A stretch of DNA of 64,000 nt, from contig QJNS01000067.1 of the NCBI GenBank assembly GCA_004154925.1, forward strand, positions 62,001 through 126,000, written 5' to 3'. Below the pieces are notes generated by a model that had not been told where the DNA came from, ran no database searches, and saw only the letters and a program-made list of their open reading frames with translations. This DNA comes from Monosporascus cannonballus. Lineage: Eukaryota; Ascomycota; Sordariomycetes; Xylariales. Both the position numbers and the translations under genes were made by a program. Positions 36,821 to 47,758 of this stretch are shown here, in pieces; positions within the stretch are counted from its first letter, which is position 1; every line of letters begins with the position of its first letter.

Positions 36821-37273
36821 AGAACCACGCTACCATCCCGATGGTTGGATGAATAGGATGGTTATTGAAGAGAGGATGCGAGTGACAAAGGACGTGCTTT
36901 TGTTCGAATGGCGTGTTTGTAGAGTCCGTGTCTGGTTATTAATTAGGTAGACTAAGTACCTAGGCAATAAAAGCTACAGATGACAGCCCCACTTAAAACC
37001 TACTTGCCGGAAAATCAGGGTCCTGAATAGACGCGGTTGGCAGGTAAACTTCCAGCGATAATAGAGACTAGATACTCCCTTAGAACTTCATAAAAGCCCA
37101 AAGGAAGCTGCATCAATGCAACGTATTACGCAGTTGCAGTAGCTACCTAGAGCTATATGGTCATAATTCATAAGCTGCATAAATCATTATTTCGTGAGTC
37201 GTGCTCAACCTTGAAAAGGCACTAGAACCCATACCTCAATCATCTTATTCTTCCGAAATTGCGCCTGTAATGC
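36821..37273. promoter_or_regulatory. Intergenic; promoter of the DUF3807-like gene
   Basis: No coding signal is present. It contains TTAATTAGGTAGACTAAGTACCTAGGC near 36,939-36,965, one of several TAGGTA/TACCTA words found in upstream regions of this window. Confidence 0.35.
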
Positions 37274-37975
37274 TCATGTCGCACTAAGAAGAGCCAGCGC
37301 ACTTTGGAAAGCCTTCACGACCTCGGCAACTTGTTGGCGGTTGAGTCAGCAAGCAAATTCTCCAGAGTCCAGCAGTCCGTACTTACGGTGTTGTTTCTTC
37401 TGCATTAGCTGCCGCTCAGAAAGGCGAACATATCTCTCGCGAGTTTGCAATCTGTCAATTTGTTAGTGGTCTCGGTCTTGCGCCTTCAGTGGTTGAAAAT
37501 AAACCTTTTGACCGCCCTCTCGTCGTCATGAGCAGACGATGCCGATGCCCAAGCGTTGAAGTACTAAGCCCGTTGTCAGTGGTAATCGGCAGTTAGTGGC
37601 GCGATATTTTTCTGGCAAGCATACCTTAACAAGACGGTCAAATTCCTCTAGGAGTTCTTTTTCCCGCTCATCTGCCTCGTTGAGAGCCTTCTCGTACCTC
37701 GCCTCGAACTCGTCCCAATCAAAGGGCGCGAGCTGGCCTTCCGAATTAGGCGATCGCTGAACCTCTAATTTTTGACTTTGCCGCTTCTGGGGCTCGGGCG
37801 TTCGAGTCCGGTAGCGGCGCTCATGGGCACTGTCCGTTGGCGGCCCCAGGCTCGGATCAAAGCTAAGGACCTGAGTTTGCTGGGGTGACTCTTCCTCAGA
37901 CTCGGACTGCTCTTCTACAATCTGGGTAGGCGGTTCCGCCATCGTGGATATATCACCCTCCCCGTACTCTTGCAT
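37274..37975 (-). CDS. Conserved coiled-coil protein of unknown function; start uncertain
   Basis: Four exons from the first in-frame ATG (37,625-37,975, 37,505-37,563, 37,387-37,451, 37,274-37,329) give 176 residues. Splice joins recreate a continuous helical C-terminus: FDWDEFEARYEKALNEADER, then FNAWAS, then DDERAVKRLQTRERYVRLSE, then QKKQHLAEVVKAFQSALALL. The N-terminus is acidic and disordered. The frame stays open upstream to about 38,115, and its translation (TRGGGAVKVGAFSGRQFVYE) looks coding. The true start may therefore be in an upstream exon after an AAG acceptor at about 38,107, with no ATG found nearby. The architecture suggests a structural partner protein, but I cannot name its complex. 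Confidence 0.65.
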
Positions 37976-38115
37976 TTGCGCCGCTTTCTCCGGGGAGGTT
38001 GACCTGGGCGTCGTAGTTCTATTCCTACTCTCATACACAAACTGGCGACCGGAGAAGGCACCAACTTTGACTGCACCTCCTCCTCGAGTTGCTGCTGCCG
38101 AAGCGCTTAGTTGAG

Positions 38116-38891
38116 AATCCCAACCTTATTCGGGAAGTGGCGCGTGATGGGTGACGCGACACGACTCGGTTGGGTTCGGAAGATGTAAGACCTCCTGGGG
38201 AACTCTATCACCGTACACGCTCGTATTTCACGTAGAAAGCAAGTCCAGTGTAGAGTTTCCGAAGTTCAGGAGGTAAAAGCGAGCAATATCTGCAAAATGG
38301 TTGCTTGTTTGGTGTGTGTCGTGTTGCACTACCTTAGGTAACCCATTAAATCAGATTGTGGCGTTGCTCAGATTCATAAGACAACACGCCGCCAATGTAA
38401 TCCGCATTCCCATTTCGGCAATAGACGGAAAGTGGATATCGGAGGTAAAACGAACTAACGCCCGCGACCCGCTACATCCATAACCCCGGCTGCCTGGGTA
38501 ACTCTAGCGTATGGAATCTCACGCTAGGACTTTGGGTGGTCGATAAGGCGATAGATAAGCCACATGCAGCAGGCAGCTGCACCATGTTTTGTTGTATCTT
38601 TGTACCCTCGACGTCACAGGGACATTCGCATTCACCGAACTAACCTCCATGGAGTTCCCTTGAAGATCAGTCGACTCACGCCTGACAGCAATCGCTGCCT
38701 CCTTCGGCTTCGCCTCGATTCTGCCTGGAGAGTTTTGTTCCCACAGTTGAAATAGATATGAAGCTCCTACACAGAAGCGACTTACATCACCATCACCGGA
38801 TCCTCGGCCACCGCCCGTGAAGGTTCAAACCGAGAACGCATCCAGCTCCAATAGCCCATTCCACCCCATTCCTATTCCGAGAGCGACGACG
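38116..38891. promoter_or_regulatory. Intergenic between divergent genes
   Basis: It lies between the coiled-coil gene (-) and ATG14 (+) and should hold both promoters. No other gene was seen. The frame upstream of the ATG14 start (38,817-38,891) is open but has no ATG. Confidence 0.4.
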
Positions 38892-40526
38892 ATGAACTGC
38901 GATATTTGTCAGCGCGCACACCACCCCAAGAGGTTGCCGTTCTTCTGTGTCGTAGATGCGCGCAATGCCTTATACGAAGGGCGGCTGGCGAACGCCCGCA
39001 TTCTGATGGAGGCGGACGAGCTGGAGTCGCGGGCAAACAAGCTCCTATCAGAAAACGAGGTGAGCGCAAGTGCTCCCACGACCTATCGGTCCACTCGCAT
39101 ATATGCGGAGAACTGTGCTTCGGAGGAGCATAAGGCTCGAGAGCGCACAGAACGTATCATGGCCTCCGCCGACAGACTCCGCGATGAAGTCGCAGCGGCG
39201 AGGAGGGGAATCGAGGAGCGAAAGGCGAGCATCGCGCGCAGGAAGTCGGAACTTTCCGCGGCGTCTCAGGGAGTTGCCGTGCGGCGCAACAGGGAGCTCG
39301 ATGAAGTCAAGAGGTCGAGCAAGATGACCAGGTATACATGGGATAGAGAATACGAAGCCATGACGCAGTATAGAGCCGCGCTCTGTATGGAAGTAGCCAA
39401 GCTCTATAGACTGCAGCGCGTCAAGCGCGGAAACCCTGTCCGTTTTGAATACAAGATCGGGGGCATTGACGTAGTCGATTTGCATCAGCTCAATAGTGGG
39501 TTACTCTCCGATATGTGCGTCCAGACGTGCCTCTTAGCTGACATTCTGACAGATGCGCAACCCGATATAATATCAGCGTCACTGGCACATATTACACACC
39601 TACTGTGGTTAACTTCGCACTACCTGGCCATCCGCCTTCCGGCAGAGATCACGCTCCCGCATAACGACTATCCACGCCCTACCATCTTCTCTCTGCCATC
39701 ATCCTACCAACATGGCGACATTCCGTTTCCGGGCACTTCTCCCCTACCCCCGGAACAGCTCGATCGCCAGCCTCAGCACGTGCCGCGTCCACGGCCCCTC
39801 TTTGTCGACAAGAGCCTCCCCACCCTCGCTAAAGAGGATCCATCGGCTTACAATGCATTCATAGAGGCTGTTTGTCTCCTATCTTATAACGTCGTGTGGT
39901 TATGCCGGACACAGGGGGTTACCGCCGCCGGCGATAACAGCACCAGCAATCTCGAAGACTTTTTCTCGCTCGGCCGCAATATGTACAATCTTCTCATGAC
40001 TTCCACCCTACAGCGCACTCCCCAGCATATTACAGACGCCACTGGGCGCAACGGCGACACCACGGGCGGCCATGATCCCGCCCCCCTCGTCAAGGCAGCC
40101 CCGAGGATGGGGCTATATTCTCACGGCACCGCGCACACGTTCCTAGGCGGTGCCGCGGGCAGCGAACTGACGCGCAGCTTCAAGATGCCAAATCCCGTTA
40201 AGCTAGCAGACCGGCTCAAGACGAGGCTTGCGCAAGAAAATCCGGCGCGCGACTGGGAACTCATCGAGAACGATCTCGGCAACGCGCCGGGAGACGCGCT
40301 CGATGACGGTGTGCTGGTTGGCGGGACTGCTCCCAAGCCTCGGGCCGGTGAGCGTGGGGGCCGCTTCAGTGCTATGGAAAGCTATATGAGCGTCAACACC
40401 GTCAGGGGTGGCGGCGGCGCCGATGTCACTAGGACACCCACTCGGGACAGCGCAACTCCGACCAAGGATCGTGAGAAGGAGCGCGAGAAGGGCACTAGCG
40501 GCTGGATGAAGATCAAGCCTAGGTAG
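38892..40526 (+). CDS. ATG14: Atg14, autophagy-specific subunit of PI3-kinase complex I
   Basis: A single exon gives 544 residues from ATG 38,892. The N-terminus MNCDICQRAHHPKRLPFFCV, then DARNALYEGRLANARILME, is the fungal Atg14/Barkor-UVRAG signature, with a CxxC at residues 3-6 and Cys19. A basic/acidic coiled coil (about 45-165) follows, the region known in Atg14 to contact Vps34-Vps30/Atg6. A conserved middle part (WLTSHYLAIRLPAEITLP, then LCLLSYNVVWLC-like) comes next, then a disordered Gly/Arg-rich tail ending SGWMKIKPR. Known role: it targets the Vps34-Vps15-Atg6 complex to the autophagosome formation site. The frame runs 25 codons upstream of the ATG without another start, and homologues begin at this Met. 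Its partner ATG6 lies about 11.6 kb away in this window. Confidence 0.88.
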   Translation: MNCDICQRAHHPKRLPFFCVVDARNALYEGRLANARILMEADELESRANKLLSENEVSASAPTTYRSTRIYAENCASEEHKARERTERIMASADRLRDEVAAARRGIEERKASIARRKSELSAASQGVAVRRNRELDEVKRSSKMTRYTWDREYEAMTQYRAALCMEVAKLYRLQRVKRGNPVRFEYKIGGIDVVDLHQLNSGLLSDMCVQTCLLADILTDAQPDIISASLAHITHLLWLTSHYLAIRLPAEITLPHNDYPRPTIFSLPSSYQHGDIPFPGTSPLPPEQLDRQPQHVPRPRPLFVDKSLPTLAKEDPSAYNAFIEAVCLLSYNVVWLCRTQGVTAAGDNSTSNLEDFFSLGRNMYNLLMTSTLQRTPQHITDATGRNGDTTGGHDPAPLVKAAPRMGLYSHGTAHTFLGGAAGSELTRSFKMPNPVKLADRLKTRLAQENPARDWELIENDLGNAPGDALDDGVLVGGTAPKPRAGERGGRFSAMESYMSVNTVRGGGGADVTRTPTRDSATPTKDREKEREKGTSGWMKIKPR

Positions 40527-42023
40527 CACCCACTCGAGGAGGGCTCGGTAGCTTGTATTTACGCGCAGACGATGCTACTTTGTTTAAGGGACTTTCGTGC
40601 TGTGCTGTCTCGTCGTCTCACTTTTAGTCGTGCACGCGCCTAATATGACTATGTCACACCTCAACATATAGTTATTTGCTTAAACGGAGGCACTGATGGG
40701 CTGTCGATAGGCTTGGCACGAACATATTTCAGTACTTGCACCGTCAACCCACCCCGTCTACTAATCCAAAAGAGTATACTCCACAGAGTCTAGAGCTTTG
40801 CGGACTTAAGGGGATCTAGTTAGCGCCATTACCTTGTGTACTACGCAGTAACCCTGTACGACTCTTTTCTCACAACTGTTTAATACCGACGGTACTGTAA
40901 TACTCTGTCCTTGGCGGCGTAAGCTCCTTGAAGCTTGGGTGTGACCTAGCAGCAGCGCAAGGCGATTCATGTACAGCCTCGGACGATGGAGACACTCCCC
41001 GGGGCCAAGGGCTGCTTCGCCTGCCAGTGCGGGTTGTTATACCACGCAAATTGGATTGGAAAGCTCATATCGACCTACACGAAAACAAGTTGCAGTTGGA
41101 AATATGTCAGATAAATGGTGGTGAGCTATAGGGTGAAAGACAGAGGAAACAGCGTAGCAAGTGGTTCGTAGTATGGGGAGTGCACACGTTTGGATTAGAA
41201 ACTGGTCAAATCGGAGGAACATCGCCGAATCTCCAGCGGACAAATGGAACCTGCGGCCAGGTCAGAAGGCATTGATATCGAGTTCAGCTACGATATGAAA
41301 CCCCTATATATGTGGGCCCACCGCGAAACCTAGAATCCTTATATATGCGCTGCTGTTACTTACATACGAGTGCCGTCGACTAATTGCACTTACAAGGCAC
41401 CCTTTGACATATTCTCATTCTCTTGTGATTCCATAAAAGGTCTACTTGCCACTGGGCAGCATATACGCGTCTATAGTGTGAATCAGCGCCAAGGCCTAAG
41501 CACTCTGGGTGCCACCTTTACATAGCATCAGGCGCCTTTGTGGGCGGATCCCCCATAAAGCCTTCGGGAAGCAATTACTACCCAGGGCACAGTTAGGCAT
41601 GCTTTGTGATGGAGGGTCTCAGCGCGCCCCTGAGCGAAACACCGGGAGCCAACTCGACTCAACATAGACCAGCGCGTACAAACTGGACTCCTTAAGCGCG
41701 AAATTACCTATTTCGTTTCGTAACGACAGGCTATGAATGTCTGGCTGTACCACGACCGATTCTGTCTCCCGTTTTCCAAAGGAGATAGGAAGACAAAGGC
41801 CTATCTAGCATAACAGGATCTTTTGTTCTTAGGCGAACTCGTTCACTATAGAAGGAACCGGCATCTTTCGATTCAAAAGGGCCTGGCTTTGTTATGTCAG
41901 TGTTCATCTCTATTATATGTAACCTCGTCGATCAACAATAGACACTCTATTCTCCATCTTCCCTACACTAACCCTCCTCATGCACCGTTGAAGAAAGCCA
42001 CCCAGCTAAGTCCTCAAGTAGCC
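40527..42023. promoter_or_regulatory. Intergenic region, 1.5 kb
   Basis: No coding frame, tRNA or repeat is recognised. Short open frames (for example 40,928-41,131 +) are not supported by composition. Confidence 0.4.
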
Positions 42024-42578
42024 ATGTCGTCCACAAACCATTTTTCACGGCATAACCCCTTCTCCAGCAAGAATCCTTACCCATCCCAGAAATCAGCACG
42101 GCGAGTCACGGCTGCGCCCCTCGCAGGCAGAAATGAGACCCAGCGGCCAGCACCAGGTGCGAGTTCCGCGAATACTGACTACCCACATCACCCGTTCATA
42201 AAGATGCCCCGACAGAAGCGGGACGATGGTACCAACGCTGCACGGCAGACCGCGACTCGGGGTGCCTCGGGGCCGGAACCCTCCACCAGTCGTCATCCGC
42301 TCCAGTCTGAGACCGCCGGGAAGGATATCGGCCCCTTAAGCCAGATCGAGTGGGAGGACATCGCCGATGATAGCAACGACTTGCTTGACGAGAAGACAAA
42401 GTACGTCATCGATTGCTTCATCAATATACAACAGTCGATGGGTGAACTGGAGCAGGCTGTCCGCAAAAGCGTCTATCGGAGAAGACTTAGCGCCGGGGTA
42501 GAAGTCGCGTCCGAGGGGATCGATTGCTTCAATCAGGACCTGCGCAGTGTCATTGAGAAGGTAATGCGCCAAAAGTAG
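42024..42578 (+). CDS. Hypothetical protein, disordered N-terminus and helical C-terminus
   Basis: Single frame. The ATG at 42,024 in a GTAGCCATGTC context gives 184 residues. The frame extends further upstream without another plausible Met. Residues 1-105 are Ser/Pro/Arg-rich and low-complexity. Residues about 106-184 (PLSQIEWEDIADDSNDLLDE, then YVIDCFINIQQSMGELEQAV, ending VIEKVMRQK) are amphipathic helices. There is no signal peptide or membrane segment. I do not recognise the family. GC-rich third positions in the C-terminal part support coding. Confidence 0.5.
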   Translation: MSSTNHFSRHNPFSSKNPYPSQKSARRVTAAPLAGRNETQRPAPGASSANTDYPHHPFIKMPRQKRDDGTNAARQTATRGASGPEPSTSRHPLQSETAGKDIGPLSQIEWEDIADDSNDLLDEKTKYVIDCFINIQQSMGELEQAVRKSVYRRRLSAGVEVASEGIDCFNQDLRSVIEKVMRQK

Positions 42579-44193
42579 CCAATTCCTCGCTGGCAATCCG
42601 AATAAGTGCATTATTGACTGGGGCCTGTTCCCTCGTAGATCTCTACTCAATAGAATATCGGTACTGACTAAATGTATGATGTATCATTCCCCTATCTTTC
42701 ATACCTTGGGAACTCTATGCATGACCGTGCATTATATTGTAGCATGGGAAAGCTTAAACTCGACATCGTGAGAAATGCTAGAGCAGCCCCTTTTCACGTC
42801 TGGGTTTACAAAACCAAGATCGCATAATAAACATAGCCTCCATTCAGGGACACCGACAAGTGCTGTGATTATACACATTGTATATGAAACCACTCCCCTT
42901 TACCAATCAAACCTTTTTCCGTGGGTATACCCAGTCGATGAATTCAAACACACGACCGAGAGGTCAAGGATAAGTAGCTAGTAATGGAAAGGGAGGACAT
43001 CCTATTTTTTTGGGCATACTTAGAATGTAAGCAGTAGTCGCTATGTTGTTGTAATAGAAAACTTTTCTGGGATACTCATTTAAAGACTGGAAGGCTGTAA
43101 AAGAATATTTCTGGGAATAAGATGCATATCATGCGACTAAGCTACCCGAATTGTCTTCTGGTCGCATAATCTACTTCCCGTCCCTATCGTCCTTTGAGAA
43201 GAAATTAGGCTTACGCCTGCTTTTGCGCCTTTATATTTGGCCGCCAGTTTTCCTGATCCAAAAGGCGCTAGACAGTACGAAGGTTCGTTCCTCCCACTTT
43301 GTAGGTTGTGTCGGGTGATCTGAGGTGGAAGAGAAGGGAGCGGATGTACTTTAAGCGAGCGTTAAGTCAATATGTGGTACCTTGCTACCAATGCTTAAGT
43401 TGCATGTAGTCCTGAGAACAGGTTAAGCGAACCATGGATCTCAGGACACTAGAGAGCGTGGCAACTGCGTGTCTATATTTGATTTAAATGCTCTGTAGTG
43501 AAAAGACGGTTAGCACGCGTCTGCATGTTTTCACGAGATCTCTGGCATTCTGCTTCCGTACTACACACCTCATAGCGCAGCAACCCACAGCATTATTAAC
43601 ATTATCTATGGTTATATCTTGGCTTGACTTCTGATGGAGTACTCCCGCAACAGGCTAGTCACAATACCGCCCCTTACCTCCTCAAAGCCATACCAGACCC
43701 TTAGTACTGAATTAAGAATGCACCTTGACTCAACGATTAATAAGCACTGCAAGGCAACAATACATCGTAACAAACGGTCCGAATAATCTTCGGTATTAAT
43801 ATTACATAACATAGATCGAGAACATACATTCCAGCTGGAGCTATAGGACTGATACGGCACGCAGGAGAGCCTGTTTATCAAACCTCAGAGGGACGGGTAT
43901 TCACTCAGGCCGCACTACTCCGACAATAAAACTTGGCCCTTGCCCATGTGAGAATTCATACATCATCGTTCGTGCTAATCTTGATACAATATTGGTTGTC
44001 CTGTACCTTCCATGCATAAACCCGCGCATTCTACCGTTGTAACGGACATGTGCCCTGTTTCCGAAGCCAATGACTGCAATATTAGAGTGTTCTTGATTAA
44101 ATTGGGCTATGTATGGTTTCTCTAGAGATAAAGTTGATTACTACTCATATTAGTGTATAAATAATACTTATATGGTATAGAAGCCTCTAAGAC
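42579..44193. other. Gene-poor stretch
   Basis: 1.6 kb without a supported gene. A minus-strand open frame at 43,612-43,881 (89 codons) has no codon bias or recognisable motif. Composition is intermediate (near 45% G+C by eye), lower than the island's genes. Confidence 0.4.
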
Positions 44194-44701
44194 GAAAGGA
44201 CTTGGGACCCAGAAAAGGCAGCCTTTATACCAGGCCCCTCATTCTGAGGAGGTGCAGTTCGTAAACTTTGAGAAGACTATTCTTCCCGGCTCGAGCCACC
44301 CTGTCAATAAGCTAGACGGAAGTAGAGCTACTCTTGCCGGTGTTCCCGCTACCTGAGTTTTGATTCAGTCGGCTGATATTAAGCTATTGCATTCGGTTCC
44401 ATTCAGCCGTGTGGCTTCTTGATGTACCTGAATCGCCACCTGGATACGGTACTAATCACGGCGGTCAAGAGCTTAAAGAAACAATGACGGCAACGAGCTG
44501 CTTCCGTTGATGGCGGCGCGTTGTCCGTATTACGTCGATAATTATAATAATTACTACCACAAGATCATAAAATACGATGACGAAATCGCAAGGCGACAGA
44601 TACGCAGGCTTAAGTTTACGGCATCAGAAGAGCTTACAGAGAAAAAATATTAAGAGTTTGAGAATAAAGGCATAGAGTATAGTCCGTACGCTAATTGTTG
44701 A
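44194..44701 (+). pseudogene. Eroded gene of unknown family
   Basis: Protein-like segments survive between stops: ERTWDPEKAAFIPGPSF (one frame), then in a second frame VQFVNFEKTILPGSSHPVNK and GSRATLAGVPAT, later NDGNELLP and NYYHKIIKYDDEIARRQIRR. The second-frame pieces are all in the same phase from 44,243 to 44,701, which argues for a real gene that decayed by one small indel and several nonsense changes. I do not recognise a domain. Confidence 0.4.
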
Positions 44702-46047
44702 ACCTAGCAACGCCATGGCTTAGCTAGCTAAGAGTCTAGTGGAAATTGCTTCAGTCACTCCCGTACCTTTATCTCTTGGCTACTACTGTTTTTCTGTGTA
44801 TTTAAAGGACTTAGCTACCCTCACCTTCTATCTAGGACCTTCTAGAGGTCAGCAACCCGTTAATACACCTTTTCTTCAGTTATATGCTTCAGTGTGTGAT
44901 GTCAGGGTCCCACACTAATTAACAAACCGTTTCCGACGTTTGAAACCGGTTGAATTAAAGTAAGGAAACTTCAAGAAGGTAAACGTTATTTGTCCAGACC
45001 TGCCAAGAAACGACTAGTTATTTTCCTTGAAAAGATATGGAGATGACTCGTTCCGATATTCCCGAACGATTTGCGAATGCCGATTATGATCTCTACAAAG
45101 TAGGTGGCGCTGAAAGCTTACAAACTGCTCTTACGTAACCTTGTTGAATATACGCTCTCCGGCAAGGTAATACATGGTCTAGACGGCTTATAGAGAACGC
45201 CTTCGGCTATAAATATGTGTTAAAATATAAATAATAACCAAAGAAAAGTATAAGAGGTACTAGGGCAATACTGGTGTAAGTTCTTGTTAGATACGGACTG
45301 CTCCCCCGTACGGCTCCAGATATACAGCTGTAAGCACCCATGTTGATTGCTGCAATTGCGGTCAATCGTCAGCCTTTTGTCCTTCGGCAGTACTATGGTA
45401 TCAGGCAAAATATTTAAAACACTGTCATATAGCTGTGGGCCGCGTTTGTAGCTACGGTATACAGATTAGGCGTAGCTTTTACGTGGGTTAGCCCTCGATA
45501 TATGACAATAATCGCAGCCATTTACGTTGTCACCAGGTGAGACTCGTGACCCACATACCTAAAAATGTTTTAAAGATTACCCATAACACCATAGTGCGGG
45601 GTGCAGACCTATGAGTTCATAGCCTTCTATTTATAGCCATAAAACTACTTCATATATCCCTACCTATATCAGTTATTGATATATAATCAAACCCCCAAAC
45701 GGCAAGGCGCTTCCCCACACACAGTATCCTTAGGTTGATCCACCAAAGAATAAGGTGTAAGTGGGTGAACCTCGTGCGATTTATGTACACCGCTCGATGC
45801 AACCGTTACTGCCCCTCGTATTAAGGGAAATACGAGAATTCGAGGCCCGTTACATCAATATGGAACGGCCTGGTTAGACTGGACGTTACCCTCCTGGAAG
45901 CATTCCTTGCTGAACTTGGTAACGGCCCCGTACCTTTACCTCGTATAGGGACCTGGTACTGTAAAATAATGCCAACACATAGCAACAACCTGATGATATC
46001 ATCTCTCCACCAACATGCCACACGACAACGGGTAGCGGGCATACACA
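44702..46047. other. Gene-poor stretch with possible further gene debris
   Basis: A 35-codon plus-strand frame near 45,037-45,140 (SDIPERFANADYDLYKVGG) and a 62-codon minus-strand frame at 45,220-45,408 look faintly protein-like but have no supporting context. No RNA gene was seen. Confidence 0.3.
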
Positions 46048-46054
46048 TATAAAA
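46048..46054 (+). promoter_or_regulatory. Probable TATA box of the BYS1-like gene
   Basis: A TATAAAA word lies 142 bp upstream of the start codon, in an otherwise mixed-composition region. Confidence 0.5.
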
Positions 46055-46195
46055 CGCCAGGACGCCGTTCGTTCACTATTTTCGAACGCATCCTTCATCT
46101 TGTCTCTTCATCAGCGATTTCTCCATACCAAGCAATTCCCAGCTCTTTGACTATATTCGCTAGTCAGACCTTCACGCTCACCCCAACCCGCCAAA

Positions 46196-46863
46196 ATGAA
46201 GTTTTCCGCCATCGCCACGGGCATCGCCCTCGCCGCCACCGGTGCCTCTGCCCAGCGGGCCGTCGTCAAGAACTCCTGCGATTCAGCTATCTACGTCCAG
46301 TCGTTCCCCTACGACGGCAGCGCCCCGGGCAAGCTGACCACCGTGGCGCCTGGACAGTCCTTTGCCGAGGACTTCCGCAAGTCCGGCTCGGTTCGTTTTC
46401 CTTTCACACCGCCGTAATAGATGGAGCAGGCTAACCGTGATCCTGTGGCAGACCGTGAAGATCGGAAAGAGCAGGACGCTCGGCTCTCCGCTGTTCTTTG
46501 GCTACTCCTTCTCCAAGAACCCGGACTACGCCTACTGTGAGTTGCACCCCCTCCTCCCCCAATCACGTCGATTTCGCGGCATCCAAAGCTAACCAGTCCT
46601 TCTCTCTGCAGACGAGCTCAGCACGTGAGTTATCCTTCCTGGACTGCATATGGCCGTATTACCCCTGTGCACGCGCTAACCTACCTACCTGTAGTGAGTG
46701 GGGTAACCCCTTCGCCGACAAGCGCAACACCTTGAGCCCAGGCGAGGGCTGCCAAGCCTTCAACTGCGCTCCCGGCCAGAAGAACTGCTACAGCACGCCC
46801 GCCATGAAGAAGGTGTACGGCTGCCCGCAGCCCGTAAACTTGGAGGCCGTGATCTGTGCCTAG
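46196..46863 (+). CDS. Secreted BYS1-domain (thaumatin-like fold) protein
   Basis: Four exons give 153 residues: 46,196-46,390, 46,452-46,536, 46,612-46,624 and 46,695-46,863. A signal peptide (residues 1-19, MKFSAIATGIALAATGASA) precedes QRAVVKNSCDSAIYVQSFPY. The body contains LTTVAPGQSFAEDF, LGSPLFFGYSF and YYELSTEWGNPFADKRN, then a Cys-rich C-terminus with five cysteines. This follows the layout of fungal BYS1 (yeast-phase-specific) proteins, small extracellular proteins of uncertain function that some fungi express in contact with hosts. Exon 3 is only 13 nt, and without it the frame breaks. Seven cysteines in the mature part suggest disulphides. Confidence 0.82.
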
Positions 46864-47750
46864 ATTGGGAGAGGAACTTGGGGACGTATTGGTGATGCAC
46901 CATTCACTTGAGTCGGAAGAAGTTCTCGCGGCACGAGGATGGATGATATGAGTGAATCGTGATACTACGGATTAGATATACTTCAAATCGTAATGTTTGA
47001 TAACAATTTAAATTATGTCTGCAATTTCGTTTCGAACTGCCTTGGCCTTCACTGACCATCCGGTTGACGGAATGCCATTGTAGGATAGATACTGAATCTA
47101 GGAAGACCTGGAAAGGCATGTAAGGGCCGAAGAGCCTGAACGAGCAAGTGTGTACCTAAGTCAACGTCATATCATATCTAGGGCCTTCAAAGCTATATCA
47201 ATAGCTAAAAAGGTATGGTTGACATTGTTGTAATCGTTAGAACCTGAAGATTACAAATATATCCGTTTCTTCCAACTTGACTAACCGTTAAGTGAGTAAT
47301 AATATAACAGAAATATAGACACTTTATTCACCCTTACTATATTCACTCCTAATGCTTGTTCATTCTTCTAGTGGGACACTTTCTGAGAACCTCACCATTC
47401 ATTAATGAGCCTATGCTGTCCTTTTCCACATGCCTAGTCCTCCTAGGTGTCCTCTCTTCCTACAGGGTAACCCTATTTCGCATGCAGAAGTGAGTTCGCT
47501 GTAAGTATATCAATCCTAAAATAGACCTGCAATTTGCTGAGTTTTGCCGAGAACCACGAGGGGCAGCATCCAGGAGGTCACATATCATGCGGGATGTCGC
47601 GGACAGTACGCTCAGGATTCTGCACCGTTTTCTGGCTACCATCCGTAGTTCGCTCTGTGTGGGCAAGGCTGATTCTAGGAGATATGCGTTAAAAGGGAGC
47701 AGCCCGAAGCAAGAGATGAAACGCCAACTGACCCACGCATGGCAGTGAAG
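46864..47750. other. Intergenic region left of the hAT element
   Basis: No gene is supported. Small frames at 46,904-47,119 and 47,460-47,666 (-) lack coding features. Confidence 0.4.
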
Positions 47751-47758
47751 GGAAGGGG

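Noticed and set aside
43612..43881. 89-codon minus-strand frame in the gene-poor stretch
   Set aside because: No codon bias, motif, splice context or neighbour supports it.
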